Source: Hyaloperonospora brassicae (taxonomy: Eukaryota > Oomycota > Peronosporomycetes > Peronosporales > Peronosporaceae). Taken from it: a stretch of DNA of 64,000 nucleotides. Below, one piece after another: positions 1 to 10,638 of this stretch. The stretch covers positions 1 to 64,000 of the forward strand of contig CANTFL010000353.1 of the NCBI GenBank assembly GCA_947650285.1, written 5' to 3'. Every line of letters begins with the position of its first letter. The stretch's first letter is position 1. The translations under genes and the position numbers were made by a program. The notes under the pieces are model-generated. The model searched no databases. It was not told where the DNA came from and saw only the letters and a program-made list of their open reading frames with translations.

Positions 1-2007
1 GGAGTCGATGCAACTTCGGGGCTCGTTTCAGGCTGCCAAATTTTTATGGCTACTATACGCGCTTCTCTGGAGAAAGAATATCAGCAAGGACCACCTCTCA
101 TCTTCAGAAGTTGAAGACCGGGGTGTCACAACTCGAGTTGACCCGGGCCCTCCGAGACGCAGACGATAAGAATCATCAGGCTACCGTCGTCTTTAATCGG
201 TTGAAGGTAGATGATCTTGAGAAACAGATAGCGTCGGTTTCCGCGCTAATCGGTCGACACCGCGCGTAATTTTTCGACCGTACCCGCGAATTAGGTCGGC
301 TGCGAAAGGTGATCGCGGGTCACCGCTCCTTACATGTGCGCCTTCAACATTTGGTCCAAGACCGGGGAGTCGCTCGTGATCACGCTGTCACTGATCGCGA
401 CCTCGCTGTAGCTGACCGTGACAAGATTTGGGCGCATATGTCCCAGCTAGCTTCTAGAGTTCCGCTTGCTTTTTTTCCACTCCCATTGTCTTCGGCCAGT
501 AAGCGTCCCCGGAACGACACTAGTCTTGATCTCCCGTTCAAGCCTTCTCGGACTTCAGGACCTCCTCCTCTTCGTTTTCACCGGCCAAGATCTCGGTGCG
601 ATCAACTCCGGTCGCACAATCGGCCAGCTCAGCGCAGGTGGATGAGTCCGAGCCGCAAGTCAAGATTTTGTCGATCGGACAAGCCAGCGCCGCGAACTAA
701 ATGTTCCAAGTCTTCGTCAGCTCCACCCACGCGATCAGCTTTGCCCGCTTGATCAGCTAAGTCCACCTCGGTGGATGAACATGCGCAATTAGTGAGTCAG
801 TGCAAACTGCCGAGGCTTTTCGATCCACTGTATCGACGCCGGCGGCAACACAAGCACGATCTTATTCTCCAGCGCGATCAGCCGGGCCAGGGCGATCGGT
901 CAAGTCTAAGTGATCCAATCGACCAAACCATCTTGATCGGTGCCCTCTAGGCGTATATCTGGAGTAAGCTTAAAAGGCTCTACTAGTCGTCTTTTGGCGC
1001 AGTATGTTCTGGTAGTCTCCGCGCAGACGTTACCAGGATCAGCGAAGAGTCCGACGGATCCAGATGATTGTTCTTGTACATCTTTGGCAATTGACAATTC
1101 GTCCAGTTCCTCTGAGAATGACACTCGCGCAGCGCTTTCGTGTTCACGATCTGCTTCCCGTCGACGCGCGTCGTTCGCTGCTACGCCAACCGGTTTCTAC
1201 TCACCTTCATCGACGATCTTCATTAAAGAAGTCGGCTCCAGTATGCGATCCCCTTCCTCGATGGTTTCCAAGCTCAATATTATAGGTGATCCGTCGAGCG
1301 ATCCGTCGGGCAATATCAGCATGTCCAGTGATGATCGCGATGATGTGAACGCTCTGCTGGCTCCCGAACAATAGCGCCGCATTGTCATCCACTCGTTTAT
1401 CGAGCGATCAGTGATTCCTGGGTATAGCTCTCGCGTCCTTTAGTCACCTTTTTAGTTAATACCTGGTCAGCGCGTAAAGTCAGCTACACCGGTGTCGCTG
1501 AGCTATAAATGGATCTCATGCTCAAGCATTTACCGAAGCCGAAGTCTTTTTCGTTCCCATCGTACAAAGTTTGAAGTCGTTCGCCCTCCGTGTGGATTGC
1601 TCGCCCCAGTTAATCTCTTCGACGCAATATACTTCTCTATTCAGCCAAGACCTTTAAAACGTTTTGTGATTGGCCGATCGATCCGGCATCTCTTTATTGT
1701 TACCGGGTGGTTCAAGAAATGGGTGGAAGTGCATTTTGCCTTTAAGGATCGCCATCGACAGACGTTGTGGAAATTGGTCCATGTTCTTCCTATTTCCAGT
1801 CGGCAGAGCCAGGCAGATTCGGAATTGGCCAAATTCTGCCAAGCGCGTCGTCAGCGCCGATCGAGATGTAGATCGCGATGGAAAACAGCTCCCCACTTTA
1901 ATTTCAAGGGATTATTGAAGGACGTTGCGTCTTGGACATTCTGTTGGACCCGTTCTTCTTGCATTTACCTGCCCCATCAGAAAAACGGTTGTGGTAGCCT
2001 GGATTAG
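1..2007 (+). pseudogene. Relic of the antisense coiled-coil gene of the old Ty3 element
   Basis: Broken reading frames on the plus strand, that is antisense to the old element's gag-pol. About bases 90-430 translate, with stops and shifts, into heptad-rich sequence (LELTRALRDADD, DLEKQIASVS) followed by VTDRDLAVADRDK. This corresponds to the ERDRDRAIAEHR region of the intact antisense protein at 16248-19202. Bases 1670-1900 encode HRQTLWKLVHVLPIS and a basic RQRRSRCRSRWK stretch, matching HRQALWESTHAFPIS and KQRRSRFGARWK near the intact C-terminus. Order, strand and motifs are kept although the nucleotide sequence has diverged, so this was a real gene in the ancestor. The 5' end lies outside the window. 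Function is unknown. Confidence 0.7.
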
Positions 2008-2514
2008 AATCCAAAACGACTAAGATCCCGAAATTATTCACCACTCTGGCCCTGGTTGTGTTAGCTGAGCAATGGTATAACAAATATCGGTCTGCGATCG
2101 CAAAACATCCTGGTCATCGATCATTCACATCTCCGGCAAATCCTTTTCTTCATGATCGTCCCAGATATGACATTTTCCTCCTTCAATATCAATTTTCTCG
2201 TTTCTTTTCATCTTCATTTGTCGTTTAAATTTCTTTATTCTCTTTTTTTATTATCCACCTTCGATCCGATCATCTTAGACCTCGATCGCTTGCATTCAAA
2301 GTTTCACAGATCTTGATCACTGGCAATCAAATATCGTCTAATTTCCATTCACGCGATCGGGCCTTTAAATCTTTGATCTCCATACTAACATTATATCTCG
2401 CATTTCTACCTTCTCATATAGCCTCCCTGTATGTGATCGTTTCACCCTCCGATGCATCCTACTTGCATCTCCCCCGTTCAACGGCCTCACCATCAGTAAA
2501 ACAATTCTTCTCTT

Positions 2515-5500
2515 CGCGCGACTGAATCACTTTAAATCGATTCTTCTGTAAACGATCACGATCCCATTCTTGTATCAACGCTCTACCTTGCTCAAGCCGG
2601 CTTCGTCCACCCACGACGGATCATCATATCATTTTTAATAGAATATGAACCGCCCATTCAACCTTCCGAAACGTGTCTGTCGTTCTGATCGCATGTACGT
2701 TATTCTTTCCACTCAAAACTCGTCTTCTTCCAGATCGTCTACCTAACTGTCCTCTGGTAATAGAGCTTCGTAAAAATCCATTTGATCAGCTTCGTTTACT
2801 CTCAGTCGTTCCATCGGTCGATTCGGAAACATCCAAAAAAATCAGCTTCAACACATGTACCACTTAGAAGACTGAATAGGGTGCATCTTCTAATTCCAAT
2901 ATCACAGTGTGATCACCTCACTTGTCGAACACGCGAAACGATCCGTGCCACACATGCGCCAACTTGCGAGCGTACATATCCTTCGCGCGATCTTAAAATA
3001 TCCATACTCGCGATCCGCTGCATATGTCCATCAGATCGTGATCCTGATTATGCTGATTGGCGCGATCTTAATTGTTTCCTTCAGTGGATTGTTCGCCACC
3101 TCTCTCGCCCGTCGGTATTGGCGTTGTATGCCATACCGCCATCGTCGTGGTTCTCGATCTCGCGAGGCGGTACTTCCTAAAGGTAACGTGGCTTCAGATG
3201 CTGGTAGGGGGTCCCAACTGTGGATCAGGTAAAATGGGGTGTCCCCGCAAACGCGATCGTGTGCGGTGTTGATCAAGTATGTTAATCACTCGTAATATTC
3301 ACCCCAATTTCATTGATTCTCATCCAACGCATACATCTCGATCGCTCTGGTCATGATTTGTACCATTCTCTCCGCCCAGCCTTTCAATTGTGATCCATCA
3401 TCCATTTTAGCTCGTTGATTCTGGCTTACGATCCGATTAGACGCACGAAAGAAAATAGACATAAATCTTGGATCTAGATCGTGACGAATTGCTTCACTCG
3501 GGATAATACTTCTGAACACACATTCTTCGTAGTTCTCCGCGATCGTTTGCGCGGCCCGAGAAATCACTCGCCTTCTCAACCACATATCCAGAGAACAGGT
3601 CGACCCAGATCAAGAGCTCCGTTATCCCTTTTAACGATTGCGGCAAAGGAGGATTATGATCCATCGCCAGAATCTGAAAAGGGCATGTTGCTTGTCTCTA
3701 ACCCGGCGTGCCACTTCAATCTCAGAGGCGTCCTTTTATTTCACAATTCACACAATCTCACACATACCGTTGCACACTTCGATACAATCCTCTCCAGTGG
3801 AACTTTGCTCTGACACGATGATAAGTTCGACCTGTACCTTGGTTGCCTCCCTCCAAGTTTGTAGGATATTGCAGTAAAAAATATTGATACAATAGCTCTG
3901 GGATCACCAACTGGATTAGCTCTACGTGATCTTCTGCCTTTGTGGCTGATCTTTGACATAAGAGCAACAACCCGTCCTAATTGACCTCATAGTCCGGCTC
4001 GATCAAGGCACAAAATTCGCATCCGCTGATGTAATCGTGGATACTATTCCAATCAGATAGATATTTAAATTAAAGATCCAAGTCTCTTCGTCTTGCGCTT
4101 GTTCGATCCGTTCAAATTTGTATCTGCTGTACAATCTATTCTTGAACAATTTGTGGCAAATGGCATCGTCGTGCGGCAGCACAGGTAATTGCAGCTACTT
4201 TTACCCTCTAATTTATCTTGCGGGGTAACAGCAACTCGTCCAGCCGATCCAGAGTCACTAGATCTTGGCGATCTTGGTTAATTTATCACTATCAAACCCT
4301 TTTCTTTCAGCAGAAATTTAATTGACATTGATCTACGCTCGCGTTCAAATCGCGTTCCACATGTAGAAAGTCATGCTTTAGCCATGATCGGAGTTTCACC
4401 ATCGCATCACGGCTCAGCAGTTGTAGGCCTGGCGCTTTGCAATCGATCTCTCCAAGCATCTGTCTGATCACCAAGTTCGAATCTTTACATATTTTCACCC
4501 GTTCCCTGGCCTGATCAATCAACAAATCAAAACATAGATGTATTCCTCTATACTGTGCTTCGTTGACCGTTAGATCAGGGACGAACTCAGATGCGGCAGC
4601 CACAACCTTCCAGCCTGGTAATCTCCAAACGATCGCGCTGCATGCTCGACACTTTCTCTCCACTCTATTAGACCCATCAAAACTAGCCACCCATAGATTT
4701 TCTTCCTTGACCGTAGGTGAATGCATACTATTCGTTTGTCGTGGTTGTTTCTTGGCGAAATCGCGATACACATCTCATTTACTTCTTACCGAGGGGTTAT
4801 ACTCGCTTCCAGAGTACCCAGTATCTCGCCTTCACCTTTTTCATATCAACGAATCTCCATTGTATAGTTTGATAGCAATGCAGCCCATCTACCTAATCTC
4901 CCGTTGAGACCTGAAAATTGGAGCAAGTAAGCTGAGGTTGAATAACGAGTCAGCAAGGTGTTATCACAAGAAACCAGCATGGTATAGCATATATCCACAT
5001 CTTAAACAATGCTAGTACTTCCTTCTCCACCATGCCATAACTAACTTCGTTGGACTTGAGTGTACGGCTTGTAAAGGTGACCGGCCAGTACACTTCTTCA
5101 TGTTTCTGCAGTAATGCAGCCGACACAGCCCGCTTGCTGGAATATACCACAATCACTGGCGATCGATCCGGATCGAAGTTTTAAATGGGTGTACTCGCTA
5201 TCTTCTGATTCAGGAAAATAAATGCGATCGTCGCTTTCTCCCAGCAACTCCTGCCTTCCGGATCCTGATCGCCCCCGGAAATGGATTCCGATCGCGATCG
5301 CCCCCAGAAAATGGGTACTGATCGCGATTGCCTTCATGAGCAATGTGACAAAGTCGATTTCGCTAGCAACCTCTACTGTTCTCGGGTCGTCATATGTCCG
5401 TCGGATTTCATGGAAGTCGGCTTCTCGTAAATTGTACAGGACTGAGGCGTACATGGAAAAATCTTCGATGACTCGACTGTATAGTTGGGGCTCACCAGAA

Positions 5501-6314
5501 ACATTCGCATCGATCGTACTGAGCGAGAAAATGGTATGTTAACTAGCGATCCTAGGTCCTTTGAGTTCGCTTCTAATCCAGCCAAAGACACTTGATGACC
5601 CAGGTAGTCTAACTTGCGTCGTCTTAATAGGCTTTTAGACAAACGGATCGATAAATATCACCGATTACATACGTGCAGAAATCGTTCTACTTTATAGATT
5701 ACATACGTCCAGCAATCGTTACACTTTACAGTAGACTGATTCCCACGACTTCGCCAATATCATTATATCGTCGATGTATGACGATCGACCAAGTACCGAC
5801 ACCTTGATGTCAGAATCTAGCCCACCGTGGGTAAACACATCGATAAGAAATGATGATCCTGAGACTGTAGCAGTTGGACGTGTACCAATCTTCAGATACC
5901 GATATAACGCATTGTCAATCAGTCGTTGGTAAATCTACGGCGCTTTCATCAGCCCAAACGGCATCCTCAGCCATTCAAACGAGCCTAATGGTGTGATCCA
6001 TGCATAAACTTATCTCGCTCGCTACTTCATATCCACCACCCGATTTCGACTTACCATATCCAAGGAACAGTACCACATGGATTTATACATATCCTGCAGA
6101 AAGTCATTGATCAAAGGCATGGGATACACCATCAGTCTTGTCTACTAATTCACTCGTATTAGTCGATATATAGTAGAAAACCTTCTCCATTATTCTTGAC
6201 GTCCACCACGATTGGTGATGCCCACGGAGAAGTGGACGGGCGAATTATCTGCGCTGTCAATAATCCCTTGATCTGAACATCTACCTTCTCGCGAAATTTG
6301 GGAGCGACTGGTGG
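2515..6314 (-). pseudogene. Old Ty3 pol relic: RT, two RNase H domains, integrase, chromodomain
   Basis: Fragments in several frames, in order from right to left. RT: STSPWASPIVV around 6200-6300, with the finger and thumb region down to about 5200. First RNase H: VVYSSKRAVSAAL and TFTSRTLKSNE near 5000-5150, already lacking the first catalytic Asp. Second RNase H: FDGSNRV, VNEAQY and KDSNLVIRQ at 4307-4771. Integrase zinc region: RFHWRGLYRSVQRY at about 3760-3960. Integrase core: EAIRHDLDP and AERMVQ at 3310-3585. Linker: TPFYLIHSWDP at 3031-3276. Chromodomain tail: PSWVDEAGLS and ALIQEWDRDR at about 2515-2640. Many stops and frame changes make it non-functional. Every domain of the intact pol is represented, including the duplicated RNase H. 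Confidence 0.8.
6311..6314. repeat. Target site duplication GTGG, left copy
   Basis: Four bases GTGG directly before the 5' LTR. The same four bases follow the 3' LTR at 20913-20916. They mark the insertion of the young element into the old pol gene. Confidence 0.75.
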
Positions 6315-8110
6315 TGTGGCAAAGTCACTAATAAAAACTTCGTGCGAGGATCGGTGGCCACATATTGGAAGCGCCACTTACTGGTGGAAAATGAGGCCAT
6401 GGGACCTGGCGATCCAATAAGAAGATGGAAAACGATCTCCACTAGGATCGGCGATCCGATCCAACTGTCGTCAGACTGATGGGTATGGAACTATCTGAGA
6501 CAGGGCAATCTGGGACAGGACGACAGATAGAACGATTTCCAAGGAGCGATCTGGGACAAGGATCTGGGACAAGGTGATGTGAAGTGACTCTGTGACGAAG
6601 GTGTAACATCATGCAGACCGGTGACATTCTCTATGGGTCTCCCAAAGGAAGTACTGATTTAGGTTAATTATGGACCGATCTGGAAGTGGGGATGTTTGTG
6701 GGGGTCCGTGGGACCGTTGTAAGAAGTGTGGATGGTCCTATTGTGCGGATAAACCGTTGAGTATGGTATCCGAGCATGCACAATGAACGGAAAGGTCATA
6801 TAGGACCGGATCGCACTGTGTCGATCCTCAACGATCTCGAATTTGACATCAGATCGGTCATGTTCCCTGCTGGTTATGGATATATCGATGATGGAGCTAT
6901 CGTATGATGATGTACATGCTTGTGGAAGGTCTATAAGAGATTTCCCAAACGTTCAGACCGAAAGAGCCAGTGGAAGCCGGTCAAATGGACGTCGCAAAAT
7001 GGATTTAGGCACATTCCTTATTTGGATACTATTTTGGACCTTTCGGTACCAAAATTGGGTATTTAGTACCGTATTTGGAATTTGGTCCCTTTTGGTGTCT
7101 AGGTACGATATCGGGAGTATTGGCGCTATCTTTGGAGTACAGGTTACGAGATTTCGACACGTGTTCAAAGGGGCGGTCAAGCGTAAAGGTGATATCGACT
7201 TGGAGAGTGACCTGCGGTTGGGAATAGGCTTAAGGATAGGTTGGATATTAATTTGGTTGGTTAATAAACAGACTTGAACTCTACTTCTTCTGCTCACGAC
7301 GCACGCCCTCCTCCCCTCTTCTCCGGGCAAGATTGATTTGGCTTCCCCGGCGGGTCAAGGCACGCGTGTTACAGGGACACAGAAGACCGATCTTGGATTG
7401 TTGGCCAAGATCGAGAAGAGCGATCTCGGGATATCTGGCCCGGATCGATCAAGTACTCACCACACTCAACTCAACTGCTAGGGTAGCAGCAACACAAGGA
7501 AAGGAAAAGGACTTTGGACACAAGATCGCGAGACGGCTCAAGTGGTTAGAAGATCTGGACAAGGCGTTCAAGACAAGACCGAGCAAGATCGAAGCGATCT
7601 ATTGGACAGATCGGCACGTTTCATTTTGGCGAAACTAAGAACCGATCTGCCCAATTGCGCACTTCCAGCAAGATCGGCCGATCCCAAGAGCAAGATCGGA
7701 CCGATCTCAAGGCAAGATCGACGCAAGATAACTATTTGCTGAGTGAAGATTTCCGCACAGCAAAGACCCCGATCCCGAAAACAAATCGAGATCGGTGTGA
7801 TTCAAGATCGAGATCGCGACATCTCCAAATAGAGATCACCGCGACTCAAGATCAAGATCGCAGAACCCCCGTTCGTGGTGTGAAGATTTCCGCACCGGAA
7901 GCGAACGCTCAACCCAACCTCTCAGCGAGATCGACATCTCCCAAGGCCGTTACGAAGAGCTCAAGCCAGCCCAACCGACGGGTACACAAGGTGAGCACAA
8001 GGCTATACATCAAGGCACGGATCGGAGTACCCCCTCCGTGAGTCGGCAAGTCTGGGCAAGTGGAAGATCGACACTCACTAAAGCAATTTTGTGAGATCGA
8101 CTTCACCACA
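6315..8110 (+). repeat. 5' LTR of the young Ty3 element
   Basis: 1796 bp, repeated at 19117-20912 with a constant offset of 12802. The ends are TGTGG and CCACA, a perfect 5-bp inverted pair. Its 3' third is extremely rich in GATC. Small open frames inside (for example 6843-7277) are not supported as genes: they occur identically in both LTRs and resemble no protein family. Confidence 0.95.
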
Positions 8111-10597
8111 ATGGTGCGCGTGCCCGGATCTTCTGAGGCCTCTGGATTTCACCGTGAGTCCACTGGCGAAGATGTCAAGATCAAGCAAGAACCTGGGATT
8201 GAAGTGTCAGCGACAGAGGGATCGACGCAGACACGCAGAAGCACAAGATCCTCAGGTCATCAGAGTTTTGGGAGGGGCTCTGATGAAATGAAAGTGAAAG
8301 AGGAAGATCGAGAGATCGATCTGGAAGATAAACCTCAACCCCCTCCTAGGGTCCTTTCGGGGGCCACCGCAGATCGCTCTGCAAAGAGCGATCTGCTGGA
8401 TGAAAATCCAATGGTGAAAACCACATCGGCGAAAGCCAAACCTTACGTCCTCGTCGAGAGGTCGCCCGACCTCAAGCCAAGGAACACAATCGAGAGATCG
8501 ACCACATCGGAACGATCTACGATGAGATCGATGGGATCAGACGTCAAAGATCGCCAGATCGGCCGCGCCGTTCAATCGAAGATCGGAGTCAAAGAGAAGT
8601 ACGAGGAAACACTCGAGAAGATCGCGATGCCAAAGACGGAATACAACCCAGTGAAGATCGCGGCCAGGGAGAAGGAGTCGAACAGCGAAGCGCGGGACCG
8701 TGCGAAGTGGCAGTACTATTACGGACATCTGAAAACGCTACTCAAGACGGATCCAGTGTTCAAGATACTAAGGCCCAAGTTGATCGGCCCTCTGGACAAG
8801 CCGATCTCGGTCCCACCTCCGGGGACCAACAAGGTCGACGAGATCAACTTGATTTTGCAGATGCTGGATGACATGGGTGTCTGCCCTAACGCTTTTGATG
8901 GAGATGAGCTGCTGAGTTGCAGTTTGGAACAGTTGAAGAACGCGGCGAACGAGTTTGTGGAGATCATGACAATGCTGGTGGGCAGAGCCCACGCTCTTGA
9001 AGATAAGATCGAGATACCCTCTGAGTCGCTTCAGAAACACGCCGTGGGATCGCCCCGCGACGCCTCGGACGACTCCGAGAGCGGGTCAGATGGATCCATT
9101 AGCATTCGTCGGATGTCGCTAGGACCGTCTGGTGGTATGTTTTTGAAGGACCAGATCGGCCCGGCCAAGATCGACGCTTTTAAAGGACAAGCCAAGAGCG
9201 ATATGCTACAGAGATCGGTCGGTACCCGTACTAGGCTGGATGATCAAGAAGAGGGCGATCTAAGCCGGCACTTCAAAGCCGCCATGAAGAAATACGAGGC
9301 GGATCAACGTACGGCTCAACGAATGAATAGGCAGCCAAGCCACCACCCAGATCGCCGTACGTTTCTCCAATCCTCGCACGAAAGCCAAGACATGCCGGAC
9401 GTGGAGATGGAATCAGTAGAGTCGGACACTTACCAGCAAATCCATCTTGGGGCAGAATACGACCCGGACGATTTATGGATGCCCGAACCACGGCGTCCTC
9501 ACGTAGCCGCGACCGGTGTGACTACCGGAGGGGGAAGTATCACGCAGAGGATCAGAATCTCAGCGATTTCGGAGCTGAAAGAATTTTCAGGGAAGGATCG
9601 GGAAGAAGACAAAGCACGAACGTGGATCGGCAAAGTGAAGTCAGCGTTCGTCCGGGATCAAGCACCGGACGATGAAAGATGTCTGGTTTTCGGTGATCTC
9701 ATGGTGGGCCCCGCCCGTTTTTGGTACCGACAGCTGAGTAGATCGACGAGATTCAATTGGAAGGAGTTGATGAACAGCTTTCTTGTGGAGTATGCGGGAC
9801 ACGGAATGTCCGCGAGCCGACAGTATTACCACGCAAAGAAGCGAGCGGAGGAAGATCCTTTGCAGTACCTGTATCGACTTAATGTGATGGGACTAGAGGC
9901 GAAGATACCGGTGATGACCGGATCGCTAACGATACGCAAGGAACACATCAACCATTTCGTTGACACGTTGGACGACCCCGATCTGTCCAATCAATTGCTA
10001 CTGCTGAATGTAGAAGACGCAGAGGCCATGCAAAAGACACTGCACGGATATCAACAAGGGAGATCGCGTCAAAAGAAAGTGATGATGGGATCGTCCAAGT
10101 TCAGGCAGAAGGGAACTCAGGGCCCAGCGCTGTCTAAGCCTGCACGAGCGGTGAGGATGATCCGTACCGAGGATGTCAGCAGCGAGTCAGGATCGGACAC
10201 CTACGGATCGGATTTGGAAGATCGATTGAGACCGGTCCATGTGGCTGCCACTACAGATCGACGTTCATCTCCTAATGACGTTACAGCAAACGCGAGATCG
10301 GTCGACCCGAACAATCGTCGAGACTATCAAGATCGCAATTTGCCATCGAAGCCGTGTACTCATTGTGGATCGACCAAGCATGGAGATCTCGGTTGCTGGA
10401 AGCGGCTCACTTGCCAGAAGTGTGGGCGTAAAGGACACCCCTCTGACAATTGTTTCTTCGTGTGCCGTGCCTGTGGTGAGATGCACGACCCGGGGAAGTG
10501 TCCCATGGAGGAGTTCTACAACATGATCCGCCAATGGTATGTCCCGAACAAGCATGCGGGGATGTTGCCAGAGAAGGCCGAGAAGATGTTAAACTAG
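8111..10597 (+). CDS. gag: Gag polyprotein of the young Ty3 element
   Basis: 828-codon structural protein forming the nucleocapsid particle that packages element RNA. I start it at the first ATG (8111), the base right after the LTR; the open frame runs back into the LTR only through a non-ATG codon. The first 500 residues are charged, Ser/Asp/Arg-rich and probably disordered. A Retrotrans_gag-like capsid core lies at about residues 500-670 (TWIGKVKSAF, FWYRQLSRS, MNSFLVEYAG). Three zinc knuckles lie near the C-terminus: CTHCGSTKHGDLGC, CQKCGRKGHPSDNC and a shorter CRACGEMHDPGKC. Gag ends at TAG 10595, directly after a slippery heptamer, and the pol frame overlaps in -1. The length is large for a Ty3 gag because of the long N-terminal region. 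Confidence 0.93.
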   Translation: MVRVPGSSEASGFHRESTGEDVKIKQEPGIEVSATEGSTQTRRSTRSSGHQSFGRGSDEMKVKEEDREIDLEDKPQPPPRVLSGATADRSAKSDLLDENPMVKTTSAKAKPYVLVERSPDLKPRNTIERSTTSERSTMRSMGSDVKDRQIGRAVQSKIGVKEKYEETLEKIAMPKTEYNPVKIAAREKESNSEARDRAKWQYYYGHLKTLLKTDPVFKILRPKLIGPLDKPISVPPPGTNKVDEINLILQMLDDMGVCPNAFDGDELLSCSLEQLKNAANEFVEIMTMLVGRAHALEDKIEIPSESLQKHAVGSPRDASDDSESGSDGSISIRRMSLGPSGGMFLKDQIGPAKIDAFKGQAKSDMLQRSVGTRTRLDDQEEGDLSRHFKAAMKKYEADQRTAQRMNRQPSHHPDRRTFLQSSHESQDMPDVEMESVESDTYQQIHLGAEYDPDDLWMPEPRRPHVAATGVTTGGGSITQRIRISAISELKEFSGKDREEDKARTWIGKVKSAFVRDQAPDDERCLVFGDLMVGPARFWYRQLSRSTRFNWKELMNSFLVEYAGHGMSASRQYYHAKKRAEEDPLQYLYRLNVMGLEAKIPVMTGSLTIRKEHINHFVDTLDDPDLSNQLLLLNVEDAEAMQKTLHGYQQGRSRQKKVMMGSSKFRQKGTQGPALSKPARAVRMIRTEDVSSESGSDTYGSDLEDRLRPVHVAATTDRRSSPNDVTANARSVDPNNRRDYQDRNLPSKPCTHCGSTKHGDLGCWKRLTCQKCGRKGHPSDNCFFVCRACGEMHDPGKCPMEEFYNMIRQWYVPNKHAGMLPEKAEKMLN
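8112..8129 (+). other. Candidate tRNA primer binding site
   Basis: TGGTGCGCGTGCCCGGAT starts one base after the LTR end. It has the TGG expected to pair with a tRNA CCA tail, and its complement (ending GGGCACGCGCACCA) has the form of a tRNA T-arm and acceptor end. I could not identify which tRNA. The site overlaps the first codons of gag. Confidence 0.55.
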
Positions 10598-10638
10598 GAC
10601 GCTCGCCAGGTTTGAATCTGGTACGAGCCGAGCGTTCT
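10588..10638 (+). promoter_or_regulatory. Candidate -1 ribosomal frameshift signal at the gag/pol junction
   Basis: The heptamer GTTAAAC at 10588-10594 is in register as G TTA AAC in the gag frame, and the next codon is the gag stop TAG (10595). Pol lies in the -1 frame. Downstream, 10596-10605 (AGGACGCTCG) can pair with 10629-10638 (CGAGCGTTCT) in a 10-bp stem with one G-U pair, and an inner CCAG/CTGG pair sits at 10606-10609 and 10618-10621. The stem starts only one base after the heptamer, closer than the usual 5-9 nt spacer, so the lower stem would have to be open when the ribosome shifts. Confidence 0.6.

Larger units (their letters stand above)
1..6314 (-). mobile_element. Old Ty3/gypsy element, left part (3' half), interrupted by the young element
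   Basis: This is the 3' half of a decayed Ty3/gypsy retrotransposon running on the minus strand. Reading leftward from 6314 come reverse transcriptase, RNase H, a second RNase H, integrase and chromodomain remnants, then the relic of a gene on the opposite strand that reaches base 1. The 3' LTR must lie left of the window. The matching 5' half resumes at 20913. The protein fragments follow the order of the intact element at 6315-20912 but are clearly diverged, so the two are related families of different age. The nesting is shown by a reading frame that continues across the insertion: a PIAQRV motif on the right side at 20913 and a VAPKFREK motif on the left side are adjacent in the intact pol protein. 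Confidence 0.85.

Noticed and set aside
6843..8041. Open frames inside the LTRs (101-144 codons, both strands, repeated at 19645-20843)
   Set aside because: Present identically in both LTRs because the LTRs are identical; no domain, no start context, GATC-driven composition.
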